64,000 bases of DNA from Microbacterium wangchenii (GCF_004564355.1 NZ_CP038266.1:2418001-2482000), one strand, 5' to 3'; positions 51,803 through 61,801 are shown, numbered from the stretch's first letter. A program made the numbers and translations. Notes: generated by a model not told the origin, from the letters alone.

Positions 51803-53116
51803 ATGGACGCACTCGCACTCCCCCTCGTCGCGATCGCCTGCGTGCTCGTGGGCGCCCTGGCGGGGTTCGCCGTCGGCACGGCGCGTGCCGCGGCGCGCGG
51901 GATCGGCGAGCGCGCAGAACTGACCGCCCGCCTGGCCGCGAGCGACGCGGCGCGCGCGGGCGTCCAGGCGCAGCTGGACCACCAGCAGCTGCTGTACCGC
52001 GAGCTGGCGGGGCAGACCCGGGCCGAGCAGGCCGCACGCGAGGAGCGCGAACGGCGGGAGCAGACGGTGCTGCGGGCCCTCGAGCCGGTGCGCGAGACCC
52101 TCGGCACGATGCAGCGCAAGGTGGAGGAGCTCGAGCGCGACCGCGGCAGTCAGTTCGCCACGCTCAGCGAGCAGCTGCGGCGCGCCCACGAGGCCGACGA
52201 GTCGCTGCGGGCCACGACCGAATCGCTCGCGTCGGCGCTGCGCTCGGGCAGCACGCGCGGCGTGTGGGGTGAGACCCAGCTGCGGCGAGTGGTGGAGGCG
52301 GCGGGGCTGCTCCGCTACGTCGACTTCGACACGCAGGCGACTATCACGACCGTCTCCGGCGGCACGGCCAGGCCCGACCTCGTCGTGCGCCTTCCGGGTG
52401 GGAAGGCCCTCGCCGTCGACGCGAAGGTGCCCCTTGATGCCTTCCTCGAAGCCAGCGCGATCCCGCTGACCGCCGACGGCGCGGAGGGTGCGCGGCGGAA
52501 GGTCCTGCTCGACAAGCACGTGCGCGCCGTCCGCGCCCACGTGGAGGCCCTCGCGAAGAAGACGTACTGGGCCGGGTTGCCCTCGAGCCCCGAGTTCGTG
52601 GTGTGCTTCATCCCCAGCGAGTCGCTCCTGGCCGCCGCGCTCGAAGAAGATCCCGTACTGCTGGACTTCGCCTTCTCCAAGCGCGTGGCACTGGCCTCAC
52701 CGGTGAACCTGTGGGCCGTGCTGAAGACCGTGGCCTACACGTGGACGCAGCAGGACGTCACCGAGGAAGCCCGGGCGCTGTTCGCCCTGGGCAGTGAGCT
52801 GTATGAGCGCATCGGCACGCTCGCCGGGCACGCGGACGATCTGCGCCGTGCAATCGAGCGCACCGTCGACAGCTACAACCGCTTCGCCGGGTCGCTGGAG
52901 ACGCGCGTGCTCGCCAGCGCACGGCGTTTCCCGGGCATCGACGACACGAAGCTGGATGCGGTGGCCCCCCGCCCACCCGTCGAACGGGCCGTCCGGCGCT
53001 GGAGCGCACCAGAGCTCGTCAGCCCCGAACCCACCGACGCTGTTCTGGCCGCGGACCTGGGCGACGTGCGCGAGCGCATCGACCTGGAGCGCATCGAGCT
53101 CGATACGAAGGAGTGA
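51803..53116 (+). CDS. rmuC: DNA recombination protein RmuC family
   Basis: A 437-residue protein. One N-terminal membrane segment (residues 4-28), a coiled-coil (about 40-130, rich in Glu/Arg/Ala), then the RmuC nuclease-like domain: GVWGETQLRRVVEAAGLL, LPGGKALAVDAKVPLDAFLEA, FIPSESLLAAALEEDP and LVNLWAVLK-type blocks. RmuC limits inversions at short repeats in E. coli. ATG at 51803 was chosen; ATG at 51794 is possible. Confidence 0.92.
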   Translation: MDALALPLVAIACVLVGALAGFAVGTARAAARGIGERAELTARLAASDAARAGVQAQLDHQQLLYRELAGQTRAEQAAREERERREQTVLRALEPVRETLGTMQRKVEELERDRGSQFATLSEQLRRAHEADESLRATTESLASALRSGSTRGVWGETQLRRVVEAAGLLRYVDFDTQATITTVSGGTARPDLVVRLPGGKALAVDAKVPLDAFLEASAIPLTADGAEGARRKVLLDKHVRAVRAHVEALAKKTYWAGLPSSPEFVVCFIPSESLLAAALEEDPVLLDFAFSKRVALASPVNLWAVLKTVAYTWTQQDVTEEARALFALGSELYERIGTLAGHADDLRRAIERTVDSYNRFAGSLETRVLASARRFPGIDDTKLDAVAPRPPVERAVRRWSAPELVSPEPTDAVLAADLGDVRERIDLERIELDTKE

Positions 53117-53136
53117 GAGCCCCCTCGAGTCAACGC

Positions 53137-53346
53137 TCAGGCGCCGCCGGGGACGAAACTCAGCAGCGTGATGACGGCGCCGGAGACGAGCACGAAGGCG
53201 CCCACCATCCACCAGGCACTGATCTGCTGGCCCTCTTCGCGCCGGACACGGAAGAGCACGTCGGGGCGACGTGCGGGGTCGACGGCGTTGGCGATGACGG
53301 CCTGGGCGCCGGTCTTCGGCGCGGACGTGCTCGTCTGGGCGGACAT
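53137..53346 (-). CDS. Small membrane protein, hypothetical
   Basis: A 69-residue protein: soluble N-terminal half containing DPARRPDVLFRVRREEGQQ and one membrane segment near the C-terminus (WWMVGAFVLVSGAVITLLSF). GAGGGG precedes the ATG at 53346. No family recognised. It is convergent with rmuC. Confidence 0.65.
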   Translation of the reverse strand: MSAQTSTSAPKTGAQAVIANAVDPARRPDVLFRVRREEGQQISAWWMVGAFVLVSGAVITLLSFVPGGA

Positions 53347-53515
53347 CTGGCGTACCCCTCGATGATCGGTTCTGAGAACAGCATCCCCATCGACACCACT
53401 CACGATTTTGCCAGACGAACCTGGGAAGCGTTCGTCACGACTCGGTCACGGCGCCGATGTGCTGCGGAATTCGCAGTGATCACCGGGGCCTTCGACTCCC
53501 TTCCGCGTCCGCGAG

Positions 53516-54450
53516 TCACGTCGTAGCGGTGGCGCGCTCGGTTCGTCCGGCGACGCCCGCGTTGGCGGCAGCGGTGCCAGGCGTCAGCACCGTCCCCGTC
53601 CGCCGCGTTCGGATCGCCACGACGATGACGGCGCCGATCACGAGCGGGATCGGCAAGAGCGCACTCGGATCCACCGCCGCGGCGGACCGGTCCGTCGCAG
53701 CGGCCGGGTCGACGTGGAGTGCCGCGTCGATGACGAACTGCGTGGCGTTGAACACCGCGTGGAGCACGACGGCGATCTCCAGCCCGCCCGTGCGCCACGT
53801 GATCCACGCGGTGCCGACCGCGAAGACCAGGTACCAGACGTTCAGCAGTCCGCTCGTGGAGAAGTGGACCAGGGCGAAGAGCACGCTCGAGACGATGATG
53901 GCGAGGATGAGTCCGGCGCGGGGGCTGCGCGTCCAGCCGCCCACGACGCGGAGGATCAGACCACGGAAGCCGTATTCCTCGCCCGCCGCCTGGAACGGCG
54001 TCAGGACGAGTGCCGTCGCGACGAGAAGAAGAGTGTCGTGATATCCCCAGCCGGTCTGCGGCAACGGCGTCCAGTAGTACACGATCTGGAACACGCCGAC
54101 CACGGGCAGGAGGACGACGAGGGCGCGACCGAGGATGTCGAATCGGAAGCGGGACAGCACCGACGAGAGCGACCCGCCGCGCACCCCGTAGAGCCACCGC
54201 TGGATCAGCATGCTCCACGGGATGAGGAGGGCCACCGAGAACGCGCCGGCGGCGTGGACGAGCGGGGTGTACCCCGCCCTCGCGTCCGTGCCGATGCCGC
54301 TGTCGATGAGGGCGGCGACGATCACGAGCGCGAAGATGAAGAACTGCATGCCGCCGAGGAGGAGAGCGATCGCGAGGATCCCTCGCCCGATACGGCGTTT
54401 CCGTTCGCGAGCCCGCGGTGGTACTCGACAGCCGTCGTTTCCATGCTCAT
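53516..54450 (-). CDS. CPBP family intramembrane metalloprotease, apparent 5' frameshift
   Basis: Membrane protease of the CAAX/Rce1 (CPBP) type. Core motifs: EEYGFRG with the catalytic Glu pair, LVHFS, and HAVFNATQF. From ATG 54450 (AAAGG upstream) the frame reads METTAVEYHRGLANG, then breaks; the frame one base over continues KRRIGRGILAIALLLGGM into the intact part (53516-54349 from an internal ATG). Joining them at GGAAA (54402-54398) gives the normal family N-terminus, so one base appears missing. It could be a real mutation, phase variation in a short run, or a sequencing error. Confidence 0.72.
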
Positions 54451-54637
54451 CGGAGCAACCTTTCTGCCAGCGTCGCGTCTCTCGCGCACCCGGGTGCCCA
54501 CCCGTCCCGCCAGTGAAGACCGTGTCCTCGGCACAGGGTCAACCTCCGCGCGCACGGAGCTCGAAATCACGACGGGGTTCAGCAGCGGCACTCGTGCGTC
54601 CGGTCGCGATGTCGGAGGTATATGCGAGGCTCAATGC

Positions 54638-55960
54638 ATGCCCAGCACAGCCATTCGCGAAAATAGAAACGATAGCGTGGAACTCGCCCGGATCGTGGAT
54701 GGGCTGTGCGCGAACCAGGAAGCCGTCGCCGCACTGGAAGCGGAGGCCGTCCTGCACTTCGCGGCGGGCATGCGCATCGCCCTCGACCGGATGGCCACCC
54801 GGCCGCGGCCGCAGCAGACGCGCGAGATGGAGCTGCGAGCCGTCGCCGCCGAGATCGGCCTGGCCCTGCGGCTGAACGATCGCACCGTACAGCGACGCAT
54901 GGGGGATGCGCTGGAGTTGACGGAGAAGTTCCCCGCCACCGTCGACGGCCTTTCGGCGGGGCGGATCACCCTGCGGCACGCGATGGCCATCTGCGACGCC
55001 GGTGCCGTTCTCGAGGGTCCGAGCGAGCGGGCTGCCTTCGAGACCGTCGTGCTCGACCGCGCGGAGCGGGAAACGGCCGCGCGTACGAGGGCGTTCGCCG
55101 TGGCGCTGGCCGAGCGGATGCGGCCGGAGTCCGTCACAGTGCGCTTCCAGCGCGCGGTCCAGACGCGCAGAGTCACGGTCGCCGAGATCGACGACGGGAT
55201 GGCCGAGGTCCGCGCCATCCTCCCGGCCGCGGAGGCGTTCGCGGTGCATGACCGCTTGACCAGGCAGGCCCGAGCCATCCGCGCGATCGCCACGGAGCCG
55301 GACGGGCACACCTCTTCATCGCCGTCCGAAGAGAGCGCGACGGTGCGCGACACCCGCACGCTCGACCAGATCCGCGCCGATCTCTTCTGCGACATGCTGC
55401 TGACGGGCCAGCCGGCCATCGATCCGGCGAAAGACACCCTCCCCGGTGGGCTGGGTGCCATCCGCGCGGAGATCCAGGTGACCGTCCCGGTTCTCACGGC
55501 CGCCGGCCAGGACGACCGGGGGGCCAGCATCGAAGGCAAGGCGCCCATCGACGCCGACACGGCCCGGCGCCTGATGGCCGGATGCCCCGGGTGGGATCGG
55601 ATCCTCACGCATCCGGTGACCGGCATGGTTCTCGCTGTCGATCGCTACCGCGCCGGGGCCACCATGGAACGCTTCCTCGCCGCCCGCGACGTGCACTGCC
55701 GCTTCCCGGGGTGTCGCCAGCCTGCGCGCTTGTGCGACCACGACCACAACCTCGACTGGGCTCTGGGCGGAACGACCGACGTCTGCAACATGGCGTGCCT
55801 GTGCCGACGGCATCACACCCTCAAGACCGAGACGGAGTGGACGGCCGAGCAGCTGCCCGACGGGTCGATCCGCTGGACCTCACCGCTTCAGCGCGACTAT
55901 GTCGATGAGCCGACCCCGCGCGTGGTGTTCCGCAGCGACGGCGACCCGCCGCCCTTCTGA
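54638..55960 (+). CDS. DUF222/HNH endonuclease (13E12-type)
   Basis: A 440-residue protein. The N-terminal DUF222 helical domain covers residues about 10-250. The C-terminal HNH nuclease module reads CRFPGCRQPARLCDHDHNLDW, then TTDVCNMACLCRRHHTLKTE, with the Cys pairs binding zinc and the DHDH/N/HH residues forming the active site. This family is present in many copies in actinobacterial genomes, sometimes mobile. ATG at 54638 follows GAGG. It is not part of an obvious operon. Confidence 0.88.
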   Translation: MPSTAIRENRNDSVELARIVDGLCANQEAVAALEAEAVLHFAAGMRIALDRMATRPRPQQTREMELRAVAAEIGLALRLNDRTVQRRMGDALELTEKFPATVDGLSAGRITLRHAMAICDAGAVLEGPSERAAFETVVLDRAERETAARTRAFAVALAERMRPESVTVRFQRAVQTRRVTVAEIDDGMAEVRAILPAAEAFAVHDRLTRQARAIRAIATEPDGHTSSSPSEESATVRDTRTLDQIRADLFCDMLLTGQPAIDPAKDTLPGGLGAIRAEIQVTVPVLTAAGQDDRGASIEGKAPIDADTARRLMAGCPGWDRILTHPVTGMVLAVDRYRAGATMERFLAARDVHCRFPGCRQPARLCDHDHNLDWALGGTTDVCNMACLCRRHHTLKTETEWTAEQLPDGSIRWTSPLQRDYVDEPTPRVVFRSDGDPPPF

Positions 55961-55972
55961 GATCTCAGGCGG

Positions 55973-56962
55973 TCACAGCCACTTCGAGGTGAGGTGCTCC
56001 GAGGTGACGCGCCGCAGCGTGCCGGAGGCGCTGCGCAGCACGACGCTCTCGGTGTAGACCCAGTCGCCGTCGCGTCGCACGCCCGCCACGAGCTGGCCGT
56101 CGGTGACGCCGGTGGCCACGAAGATCGTGTTCTTGCCCTTCACCAGGTCATCGGCCTCGTAGACGTGGTCGTCGAACTTCAAGCCGGCGTCGATGCCCTT
56201 CTGCTTCTCGTCGTCGCTCTGCGGGCGCAGGCGGCCCTGGATGTGGCCGCCCAGCGCCTTGATGGCGCACGCGGTCACGATGCCCTCGGGGCTGCCGCCG
56301 ATGCCGACGCACATGTCGGTGCGGGCGTTGTGGCGTGCCGCGTTGATGCCGCCGGCCACGTCGCCGTCGCTCATGAGGCGGGTACCGGCACCGGCCTCGC
56401 GGATCTCCCGGATCAGCTGCTCGTGGCGGGGACGGTTCAGCACCGATACGACGATCTCGTCCACGGGCTTGCCCAGCGCGGCGGCCAGGCGGTGGATGTT
56501 CTCGCCGATGGGCAGCCGGATGTCGACGACCCCGACGCCGGCGGGGCCGGTGACGAGCTTGTCCATGTAGAACACCGTCGAGGCATCCAGCATCGTCCCC
56601 GCGTCCGAGACCGCGATGACCGACAGGGCGTTCTGGCGGCCGGCGGCCGTGAGCGACGTGCCGTCGATGGGGTCCACGGCCACGTCGCACTGCGGCCCGC
56701 GCCCGTTGCCGACCCGCTCGCCGTTGTAGAGCATGGGGGCGGAGTCCTTCTCGCCCTCCCCGATGACGATCGTGCCGTCGAAGTTGACGGTCGAGAAGAA
56801 CGCCCGCATGGCGTCGACGGCCGCGCCGTCGGCGGCTTCCTTGTCGCCGCGTCCGATGAACGGGACCGCGCGGATGGCGGCCGCCTCCGTCGCGCGCACC
56901 AGCTCGAGTGCGAGGTTGCGGTCGGGATGCAGGGGGCTCATGTCGGCCGTCAGACTCACCAT
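55973..56962 (-). CDS. glpX: Fructose-1,6-bisphosphatase class II
   Basis: Gluconeogenic phosphatase converting fructose-1,6-bisphosphate to fructose-6-phosphate. The 329-residue protein shows FIGRGDKEAADGAAVDAMR, IVIGEGEKDSAPML, DPIDGTSLTAAGR and GIGGSPEGIVTACA, all class II hallmarks for metal and substrate binding. It is the main FBPase of actinobacteria. The start is six bases after TAGGCT (56974-56969), a leaderless arrangement. It is divergent from fbaA. Confidence 0.96.
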   Translation of the reverse strand: MVSLTADMSPLHPDRNLALELVRATEAAAIRAVPFIGRGDKEAADGAAVDAMRAFFSTVNFDGTIVIGEGEKDSAPMLYNGERVGNGRGPQCDVAVDPIDGTSLTAAGRQNALSVIAVSDAGTMLDASTVFYMDKLVTGPAGVGVVDIRLPIGENIHRLAAALGKPVDEIVVSVLNRPRHEQLIREIREAGAGTRLMSDGDVAGGINAARHNARTDMCVGIGGSPEGIVTACAIKALGGHIQGRLRPQSDDEKQKGIDAGLKFDDHVYEADDLVKGKNTIFVATGVTDGQLVAGVRRDGDWVYTESVVLRSASGTLRRVTSEHLTSKWL

Positions 56963-56996
56963 GGGGTCAGCCTATCCAGCAGGCTGTCACGAACCG

Positions 56997-57032
56997 CGCG
57001 AATCACTGCGGTTCCGACGTGAAGGATTCGCG
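56997..57032. promoter_or_regulatory. Inverted repeat in the glpX-fbaA divergent region
   Basis: CGCGAATC (56997-57004) and GATTCGCG (57025-57032) are exact complements 20 bp apart. They lie between the two divergent carbon-metabolism promoters and may bind a regulator or form a hairpin. Position is the only support. Confidence 0.35.
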
Positions 57033-57106
57033 TTTCTTTACGGCTGGGAAGAAGCGCAGGTCCCGGATGGTGCCGCCGGGACTCTCGGGCGACCGTGGCC
57101 CTTCGC

Positions 57107-57112
57107 TAGAGT
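57107..57112 (+). promoter_or_regulatory. fbaA -10 box
   Basis: TAGAGT at 57107-57112 would start transcription near 57119, leaving a leader of about 29 bases that carries AGAGGAG before the ATG. Confidence 0.5.
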
Positions 57113-57147
57113 GACCGAGAACCCCACTCCACGACAGAGGAGCCCCC

Positions 57148-58179
57148 ATGCCCGTCGCAACGCCCGACCAGTACGCCGAGATGCTCGACCGCGCCAAGGC
57201 CGGCAGCTTCGCGTACCCCGCCATCAACGTCTCCAGCTCGCAGACCATCAACGCGGTGCTGCAGGGCCTCACCGAGGCGGGTTCGGACGGCATCCTGCAG
57301 GTCACCACGGGCGGGGCCGACTACTTCGCCGGCCACACCGTCAAGGGCCGCGCCACCGGTGCCATCGCGTTCGCGAAGTTCGTCACCGAGGTCGCCAAGA
57401 ACTACCCGATCACCGTCGCCCTGCACACCGACCACTGCCCGAAGGACGCACTCCCCGGCTTCGTCCTGCCGCTGCTGGAAGCCTCCGAGGAGGAGGTCAA
57501 GGCCGGCCGCAACCCGATCTTCCAGTCCCACATGTGGGACGGCTCGGCGGTGCCCCTGGACGAGAACATCCAGATCGCCCAAGAGCTCCTCCCCCGCATG
57601 AAGGCGATCAACGCGATCCTCGAGATCGAGGTCGGCGTCGTCGGCGGCGAGGAGGACGGCGTTCAGCACGAAGGATCCAACGAGGCCCTGTACACCACCG
57701 TCGCCGACGTCACCAAGGCCGTCGAGGCGCTCGGACTCGGCGAGAACGGCCGCTACATCTCCGCGCTGACCTTCGGCAACGTGCACGGCGTCTACAAGCC
57801 GGGCAACGTCAAGCTCCGCCCCGAGCTCCTCGGCGAGATCCAGGAGGGCATCGCGCAGCGCTTCGGCACCGGCCCGAAGCCCCTCGACCTCGTCTTCCAC
57901 GGCGGCAGCGGCTCCACCGACGAGGAGATCGCCCTCGCCGTGCGCAACGGCGTGGTGAAGATGAACATCGACACCGACACGCAGTACGCCTTCACGCGCT
58001 CGATCGCCGGCTACATGTTCAGCAACTACGACGGCGTGCTGAAGGTCGACGGCGAGGTCGGCAACAAGAAGCAGTACGACCCGCGCGCGTGGGGCAAGGT
58101 CGCCGAGTCGGCGATGGCCGCGCGCGTCGTCGAAGCCACGCAGCAGCTGGGCTCGCACGGCAAGTCGCTCGGCGCGTAA
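57148..58179 (+). CDS. fbaA: Fructose-bisphosphate aldolase class II
   Basis: Zinc-dependent aldolase of 343 residues that cleaves fructose-1,6-bisphosphate to dihydroxyacetone phosphate and glyceraldehyde-3-phosphate. VALHTDHCPK gives the metal/catalytic Asp and His, EVGVVGGEEDG the Glu region, GNVHGVYKPGN and VFHGGSGST the remaining ligands and phosphate loop. It opposes FBPase in the pathway and shares the intergenic region with glpX. AGAGGAG is its ribosome binding site. Confidence 0.97.
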   Translation: MPVATPDQYAEMLDRAKAGSFAYPAINVSSSQTINAVLQGLTEAGSDGILQVTTGGADYFAGHTVKGRATGAIAFAKFVTEVAKNYPITVALHTDHCPKDALPGFVLPLLEASEEEVKAGRNPIFQSHMWDGSAVPLDENIQIAQELLPRMKAINAILEIEVGVVGGEEDGVQHEGSNEALYTTVADVTKAVEALGLGENGRYISALTFGNVHGVYKPGNVKLRPELLGEIQEGIAQRFGTGPKPLDLVFHGGSGSTDEEIALAVRNGVVKMNIDTDTQYAFTRSIAGYMFSNYDGVLKVDGEVGNKKQYDPRAWGKVAESAMAARVVEATQQLGSHGKSLGA

Positions 58180-58195
58180 TCGCCGCACCTCGGAC

Positions 58196-58217
58196 GCCCC
58201 GGCCGATCGGTCGGGGC
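58196..58217. terminator. Terminator hairpin between fbaA and the MOSC gene
   Basis: GCCCCGGCCGA and TCGGTCGGGGC pair over 11 positions with one G-T. It lies between convergent genes and can serve both. Confidence 0.75.
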
Positions 58218-58227
58218 ATCCGGCGTT

Positions 58228-58779
58228 TCACTCGGGGGCGCGGAAGACGTCGCGGATGCTGGGGGCGCCTTCGGGCACCGAGAGCACCTCGATCGGGTCA
58301 CCGGCGCGGATGGCGCCGACCCGGCGCACCCGCAGGTACGGGCCCAGGCGGCGCTCCTGCGCGAAACGGCGCACCCATCCCCGCGCCTCGGCCCCGCCCA
58401 CCCACCGGGCGAACGTCGCGCACGGCGTGCGCGGCATCGTGACCTCGACCTCCACGGTCTCGCCGATGCGCCACACCTCGCCGATGCGGGCGGCGTTGAC
58501 GTCGAGCCCCTCGACCCGCAGGTTCTCGCCGAACCATCCGGGCGGCAGCTCGCGGCCGAGCTGCTCCTCCCAGAATCGCGCGTCCTCCTGCGCGTAGGCG
58601 TACACCGCCTTGTCGAGCCCGCCGTGGTGCTTCCGGCTGGCCTGCACGTCGCCGCGCAGGCCGTACCGACCTGCGTGCACCGCGCCGCGCACGGGACGCT
58701 TGTCGATGCCGGTCACCCCGACGAAGCCAGAGTCGGGGCGGAGCTGGTGGACGACGCACACGGCGAGGACGCGGGGCAT
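58228..58779 (-). CDS. MOSC domain protein
   Basis: A 183-residue MOSC protein. GIDKRPVRGAVHAGRYGLRGDVQASRKHHGGLDKAVYAYA is laid out as in the YiiM/MOSC family, and GWFGENLRVEGLDV and MPRTPCATFARWV follow, with Cys in TPCATF as the probable molybdenum-cofactor-site cysteine. YiiM relatives reduce N-hydroxylated compounds. TAACAT (58791-58786) six bases before the ATG supports the start. Confidence 0.9.
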   Translation of the reverse strand: MPRVLAVCVVHQLRPDSGFVGVTGIDKRPVRGAVHAGRYGLRGDVQASRKHHGGLDKAVYAYAQEDARFWEEQLGRELPPGWFGENLRVEGLDVNAARIGEVWRIGETVEVEVTMPRTPCATFARWVGGAEARGWVRRFAQERRLGPYLRVRRVGAIRAGDPIEVLSVPEGAPSIRDVFRAPE

Positions 58780-58805
58780 CCCGCGATGTTATGGCACCGA
58801 GGGGC

Positions 58806-59357
58806 TCATCCGCCGGTGGAGAGCCGTTCCACGAATCCGGTGAAGGCGGGGTCTCCCGACAGCGGCACCGTCAGCAGGGCGGAGACGACCAGGACCGTGA
58901 CGATCGCCCCGACCAGCGGGATCCAGAAGGCGACGCGCCTGCGCCGCAGGCGCCGCCACGACAGCAGCGCCGTCACGACCCAGCCCAGGATGAGTACGGT
59001 GCCGGCGATCGGGCCCCACACCCGGGCGGCGTCGAAGTTCGTGAACGACTCGTTCACGCCCAGCAGTCCGAGGTAGTCGTCCGCGAAGGTGGCGAAGCCG
59101 AAGAGCCGCGGTGCGGTGGTGAGCACATTGAACAGCCCGTACACCAGCAGGCCGATCGTGACGATGCGGTCGGCGAGGCGCCACCCGGTCAGCTGCCCGG
59201 CGGAGGCCGTCACCGGCGTCGGTGCCGCCTTGGGCGCGGGGTGCACGCCTGCCACGAGCGCGTCGGTCGTGTCGGGGCGGGCGATGCGGGCACGCTGCTC
59301 CTCGGGAGTGGCGTACTCGCCGTACTGCGGAACCGGGCGAGGGTCCGGATCGCTCAC
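58806..59357 (-). CDS. DUF6264-family membrane protein
   Basis: A 183-residue protein: Pro-rich N-terminus ([20 protein letters not shown]), then four hydrophobic segments ([19 protein letters not shown]..., [40 protein letters not shown]). GTG at 59357 overlaps the ispH stop as GTGA, so it is translated with ispH. DUF6264 is a Microbacteriaceae-type family of unknown function. Confidence 0.85.
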   Translation of the reverse strand: MSDPDPRPVPQYGEYATPEEQRARIARPDTTDALVAGVHPAPKAAPTPVTASAGQLTGWRLADRIVTIGLLVYGLFNVLTTAPRLFGFATFADDYLGLLGVNESFTNFDAARVWGPIAGTVLILGWVVTALLSWRRLRRRRVAFWIPLVGAIVTVLVVSALLTVPLSGDPAFTGFVERLSTGG

Positions 59358-60415
59358 GACCGCGCCCGTCCGCCGAGGGCCCGCGCGTCGCGGCGGCCGG
59401 CCGCATCCGAGCGCAGCTCCTTCGGCAGCGAGAACATGAGGTCCTCCTCGGCGGTGCGCACCTCTTCGACGTCGCGGTACCCCGCGCCGGCGAGCTCGGC
59501 GAGCACTTCGTCCACGAGAACCTCGGGCACGGATGCGCCGCTGGTGACGCCGACCGTCTCGACACCGTCGAGCCACTCCTGCTGCACCTCGTCGACGTAG
59601 TCGACGCGGTAGGCCGCCTTGGCTCCGTGCTCGAGCGCCACCTCGACCAGCCGCACGCTGTTGGAGGAGTTCGCCGAACCCACCACGATGACGAGGTCGG
59701 CGTTCTTGGCGACCTTCTTGATCGCCACCTGACGGTTCTGCGTGGCGTAGCAGATGTCATCCGAGGGCGGGTCCTGCAGCTGCGGGAAACGGGCGCGGAG
59801 GCGGCGCACCGTCTCCATCGTCTCGTCCACCGAGAGCGTCGTCTGCGACAGCCACACGACCTTCGAGGGGTCGCGCACCTCCACGGTGTCGGCCTCCTCC
59901 GGCGAGTTCACGATCGTGACGTGGTCGGGCGCCTCCCCCGCGGTGCCCTCGACCTCCTCATGGCCGAGATGCCCGATCAGCAGGATCTCGTGGTCGTCGC
60001 GGGCGAACCGCACGGCCTCGCGGTGCACCTTGGTCACCAGCGGGCACGTCGCGTCGATGGCCTGCAGGCCGCGATCGGCGGCGGCGGAGACGACCGCCGG
60101 CGAGACGCCGTGCGCGCTGAAGACCACGTGCGCCCCGGGCGGGACCTCGTCGACCTCTTCGACGAACACCGCGCCCTTGGCCTCGAGCTCGGTGACGACG
60201 TGGATGTTGTGGACGATCTGCTTGCGCACGTACACGGGCGATCCGAAGCGCTCCAGCGCCTTCTCCACCGCGATCACGGCACGATCCACACCCGCGCAGT
60301 ATCCACGGGGTGCGGCCAGCAGCACCTTCTTGCGTCCGTCGACCGGGATATCCTGGAGCCGCCCGCGACGCCCCGGGATGCGGGGGACGGGAAGCGAAAC
60401 GACAGGGGTGCTCAC
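59354..60415 (-). CDS. ispH: 4-Hydroxy-3-methylbut-2-enyl diphosphate reductase
   Basis: Last enzyme of the MEP isoprenoid pathway, an iron-sulfur protein making IPP and DMAPP. The 353-residue protein has the three cluster cysteines Cys40 ([12 protein letters not shown]), Cys124 (DATCPLVTK) and Cys222 ([10 protein letters not shown]), plus [12 protein letters not shown] and [10 protein letters not shown] for substrate phosphate. GTG start at 60415. It is divergent from xseA across 71 bp. Confidence 0.97.
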   Translation of the reverse strand: MSTPVVSLPVPRIPGRRGRLQDIPVDGRKKVLLAAPRGYCAGVDRAVIAVEKALERFGSPVYVRKQIVHNIHVVTELEAKGAVFVEEVDEVPPGAHVVFSAHGVSPAVVSAAADRGLQAIDATCPLVTKVHREAVRFARDDHEILLIGHLGHEEVEGTAGEAPDHVTIVNSPEEADTVEVRDPSKVVWLSQTTLSVDETMETVRRLRARFPQLQDPPSDDICYATQNRQVAIKKVAKNADLVIVVGSANSSNSVRLVEVALEHGAKAAYRVDYVDEVQQEWLDGVETVGVTSGASVPEVLVDEVLAELAGAGYRDVEEVRTAEEDLMFSLPKELRSDAAGRRDARALGGRARS

Positions 60416-60486
60416 CCTTCGAGTCTACGAGGACCCCCTGGACGACGGCCCAATACCGGCCGATCCGCCGATACCTGCGAGAAGCG

Positions 60487-61791
60487 ATGACCACGTTCCA
60501 GCCCGAAACCGTTCCGGGGCAGCCCCCGCCGCCCGATTCCGTGCCACCGCGGGACTCCACCGTGCACGCTCCGACCTCGGTCGCGCGCCTGAACGACACC
60601 ATCCGCGGGTTCGTCGACCGCTGGGGCTCGGTGTGGGTCGAGGGCGAGATCACCTCCTGGAACCTGCGCGGGGGCAACGTCTTCGGGCGGATGAAGGACC
60701 TCACCACCGACGCCACGATCTCCTTCCGCGTGTGGTCGAGCACGGCGCAGCGCCTCCCGAAGGACTTCGCCACCGGCGACCACGTCGTCGCGTGCGTCAA
60801 GGCGGACTACTTCCCCCGCTCGGGCGACTTCAGCTTCGCCGTCTCCGCCATGCGCCACGTGGGCCTGGGCGACCAGCTCGAACGCCTCGAGCAGCTGCGC
60901 ACGAAACTGCGGGCCGAGGGGCTCTTCGACGCCTCGCGCAAGAAGCGGCTGCCGTTCCTCCCCGGCCTCATCGGGCTCATCACGGGCGAGAACTCCGACG
61001 CCGAGAAGGACGTGCACCGCAATGCCGAACTGCGCTGGCCGCACGTGCGCATCCGCACCAAGCACGCCGCCGTGCAGGGCGACCGGTGCGTCCCGGAGAC
61101 GATCGCAGCGCTGAAAGCGCTGGATGCCGACCCCGAGGTCGCCGTCATCGTGATCGCCCGCGGTGGCGGCGATCCGCAGACGCTCCTGGGGTTCAGCGAC
61201 GAACGGCTCCTGCGCGCGGTGGCCGCCGCGTCCACGCCGGTGGTCAGCGCGATCGGGCACGAGAACGACCACCCGCTGCTGGATGACGTCGCAGACCTGC
61301 GCGCGTCGACGCCGACCGACGCGGCGAAGCGCGTCGTTCCGGATGTCAGCGAGCAGCGCGCCCTCGTCGCGCAGCTGCGCGCGCGCCTGAGCAGCCGCCT
61401 CTCCCAGCGCGTGACGCATGACATCGCGCAGCTGGAGCAGCTGCGCTCACGTCCGGTGCTGCGCACCCCCGACGCCCTGTTGACCGGACGCGCGCAGGAG
61501 ACGTGGATGCTGGTCAACCGCGGCCGCGACATCCTCGAGCGCCGCGTGGCCGCCGACGACCGGCGGACGAGGGAGCTGCGCGCGTCGCTGCGGGCGCTCT
61601 CCCCCCTGGCGACGCTGTCGCGCGGCTACGCCATCGCGCATCTGCGCGACGGGGTCATCGTGCGCGACGCGACACAGGCCCCGGCAGGCGCCGACGTGCT
61701 CGTGACCGTGGCGCAGGGCTCGTTCGCCGCCCGCTCCGAAGGCCCCGTGGAGGAGTCCCCCGCGGCGGCGACGCAGGACGGGGACAACTAG
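60487..61791 (+). CDS. xseA: Exodeoxyribonuclease VII large subunit
   Basis: Catalytic large subunit of 434 residues for single-strand DNA degradation. An N-terminal Pro-rich stretch of about 25 residues precedes the OB-fold (WVEGEITSWNLRGGNVFGRMKD). The nuclease domain shows GLITGENSDAEKDV (usually GVITS), VIVIARGGGDPQTLLGFSDERLLRAV and VVSAIGHENDHPLLDDVADLRASTPTDAAK-type motifs. The C-terminal SRGYAIAHLRDG domain is present. Followed 10 bp later by xseB. Confidence 0.96.
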   Translation: MTTFQPETVPGQPPPPDSVPPRDSTVHAPTSVARLNDTIRGFVDRWGSVWVEGEITSWNLRGGNVFGRMKDLTTDATISFRVWSSTAQRLPKDFATGDHVVACVKADYFPRSGDFSFAVSAMRHVGLGDQLERLEQLRTKLRAEGLFDASRKKRLPFLPGLIGLITGENSDAEKDVHRNAELRWPHVRIRTKHAAVQGDRCVPETIAALKALDADPEVAVIVIARGGGDPQTLLGFSDERLLRAVAAASTPVVSAIGHENDHPLLDDVADLRASTPTDAAKRVVPDVSEQRALVAQLRARLSSRLSQRVTHDIAQLEQLRSRPVLRTPDALLTGRAQETWMLVNRGRDILERRVAADDRRTRELRASLRALSPLATLSRGYAIAHLRDGVIVRDATQAPAGADVLVTVAQGSFAARSEGPVEESPAAATQDGDN

Positions 61792-61801
61792 GATGGAAGG
61801 C

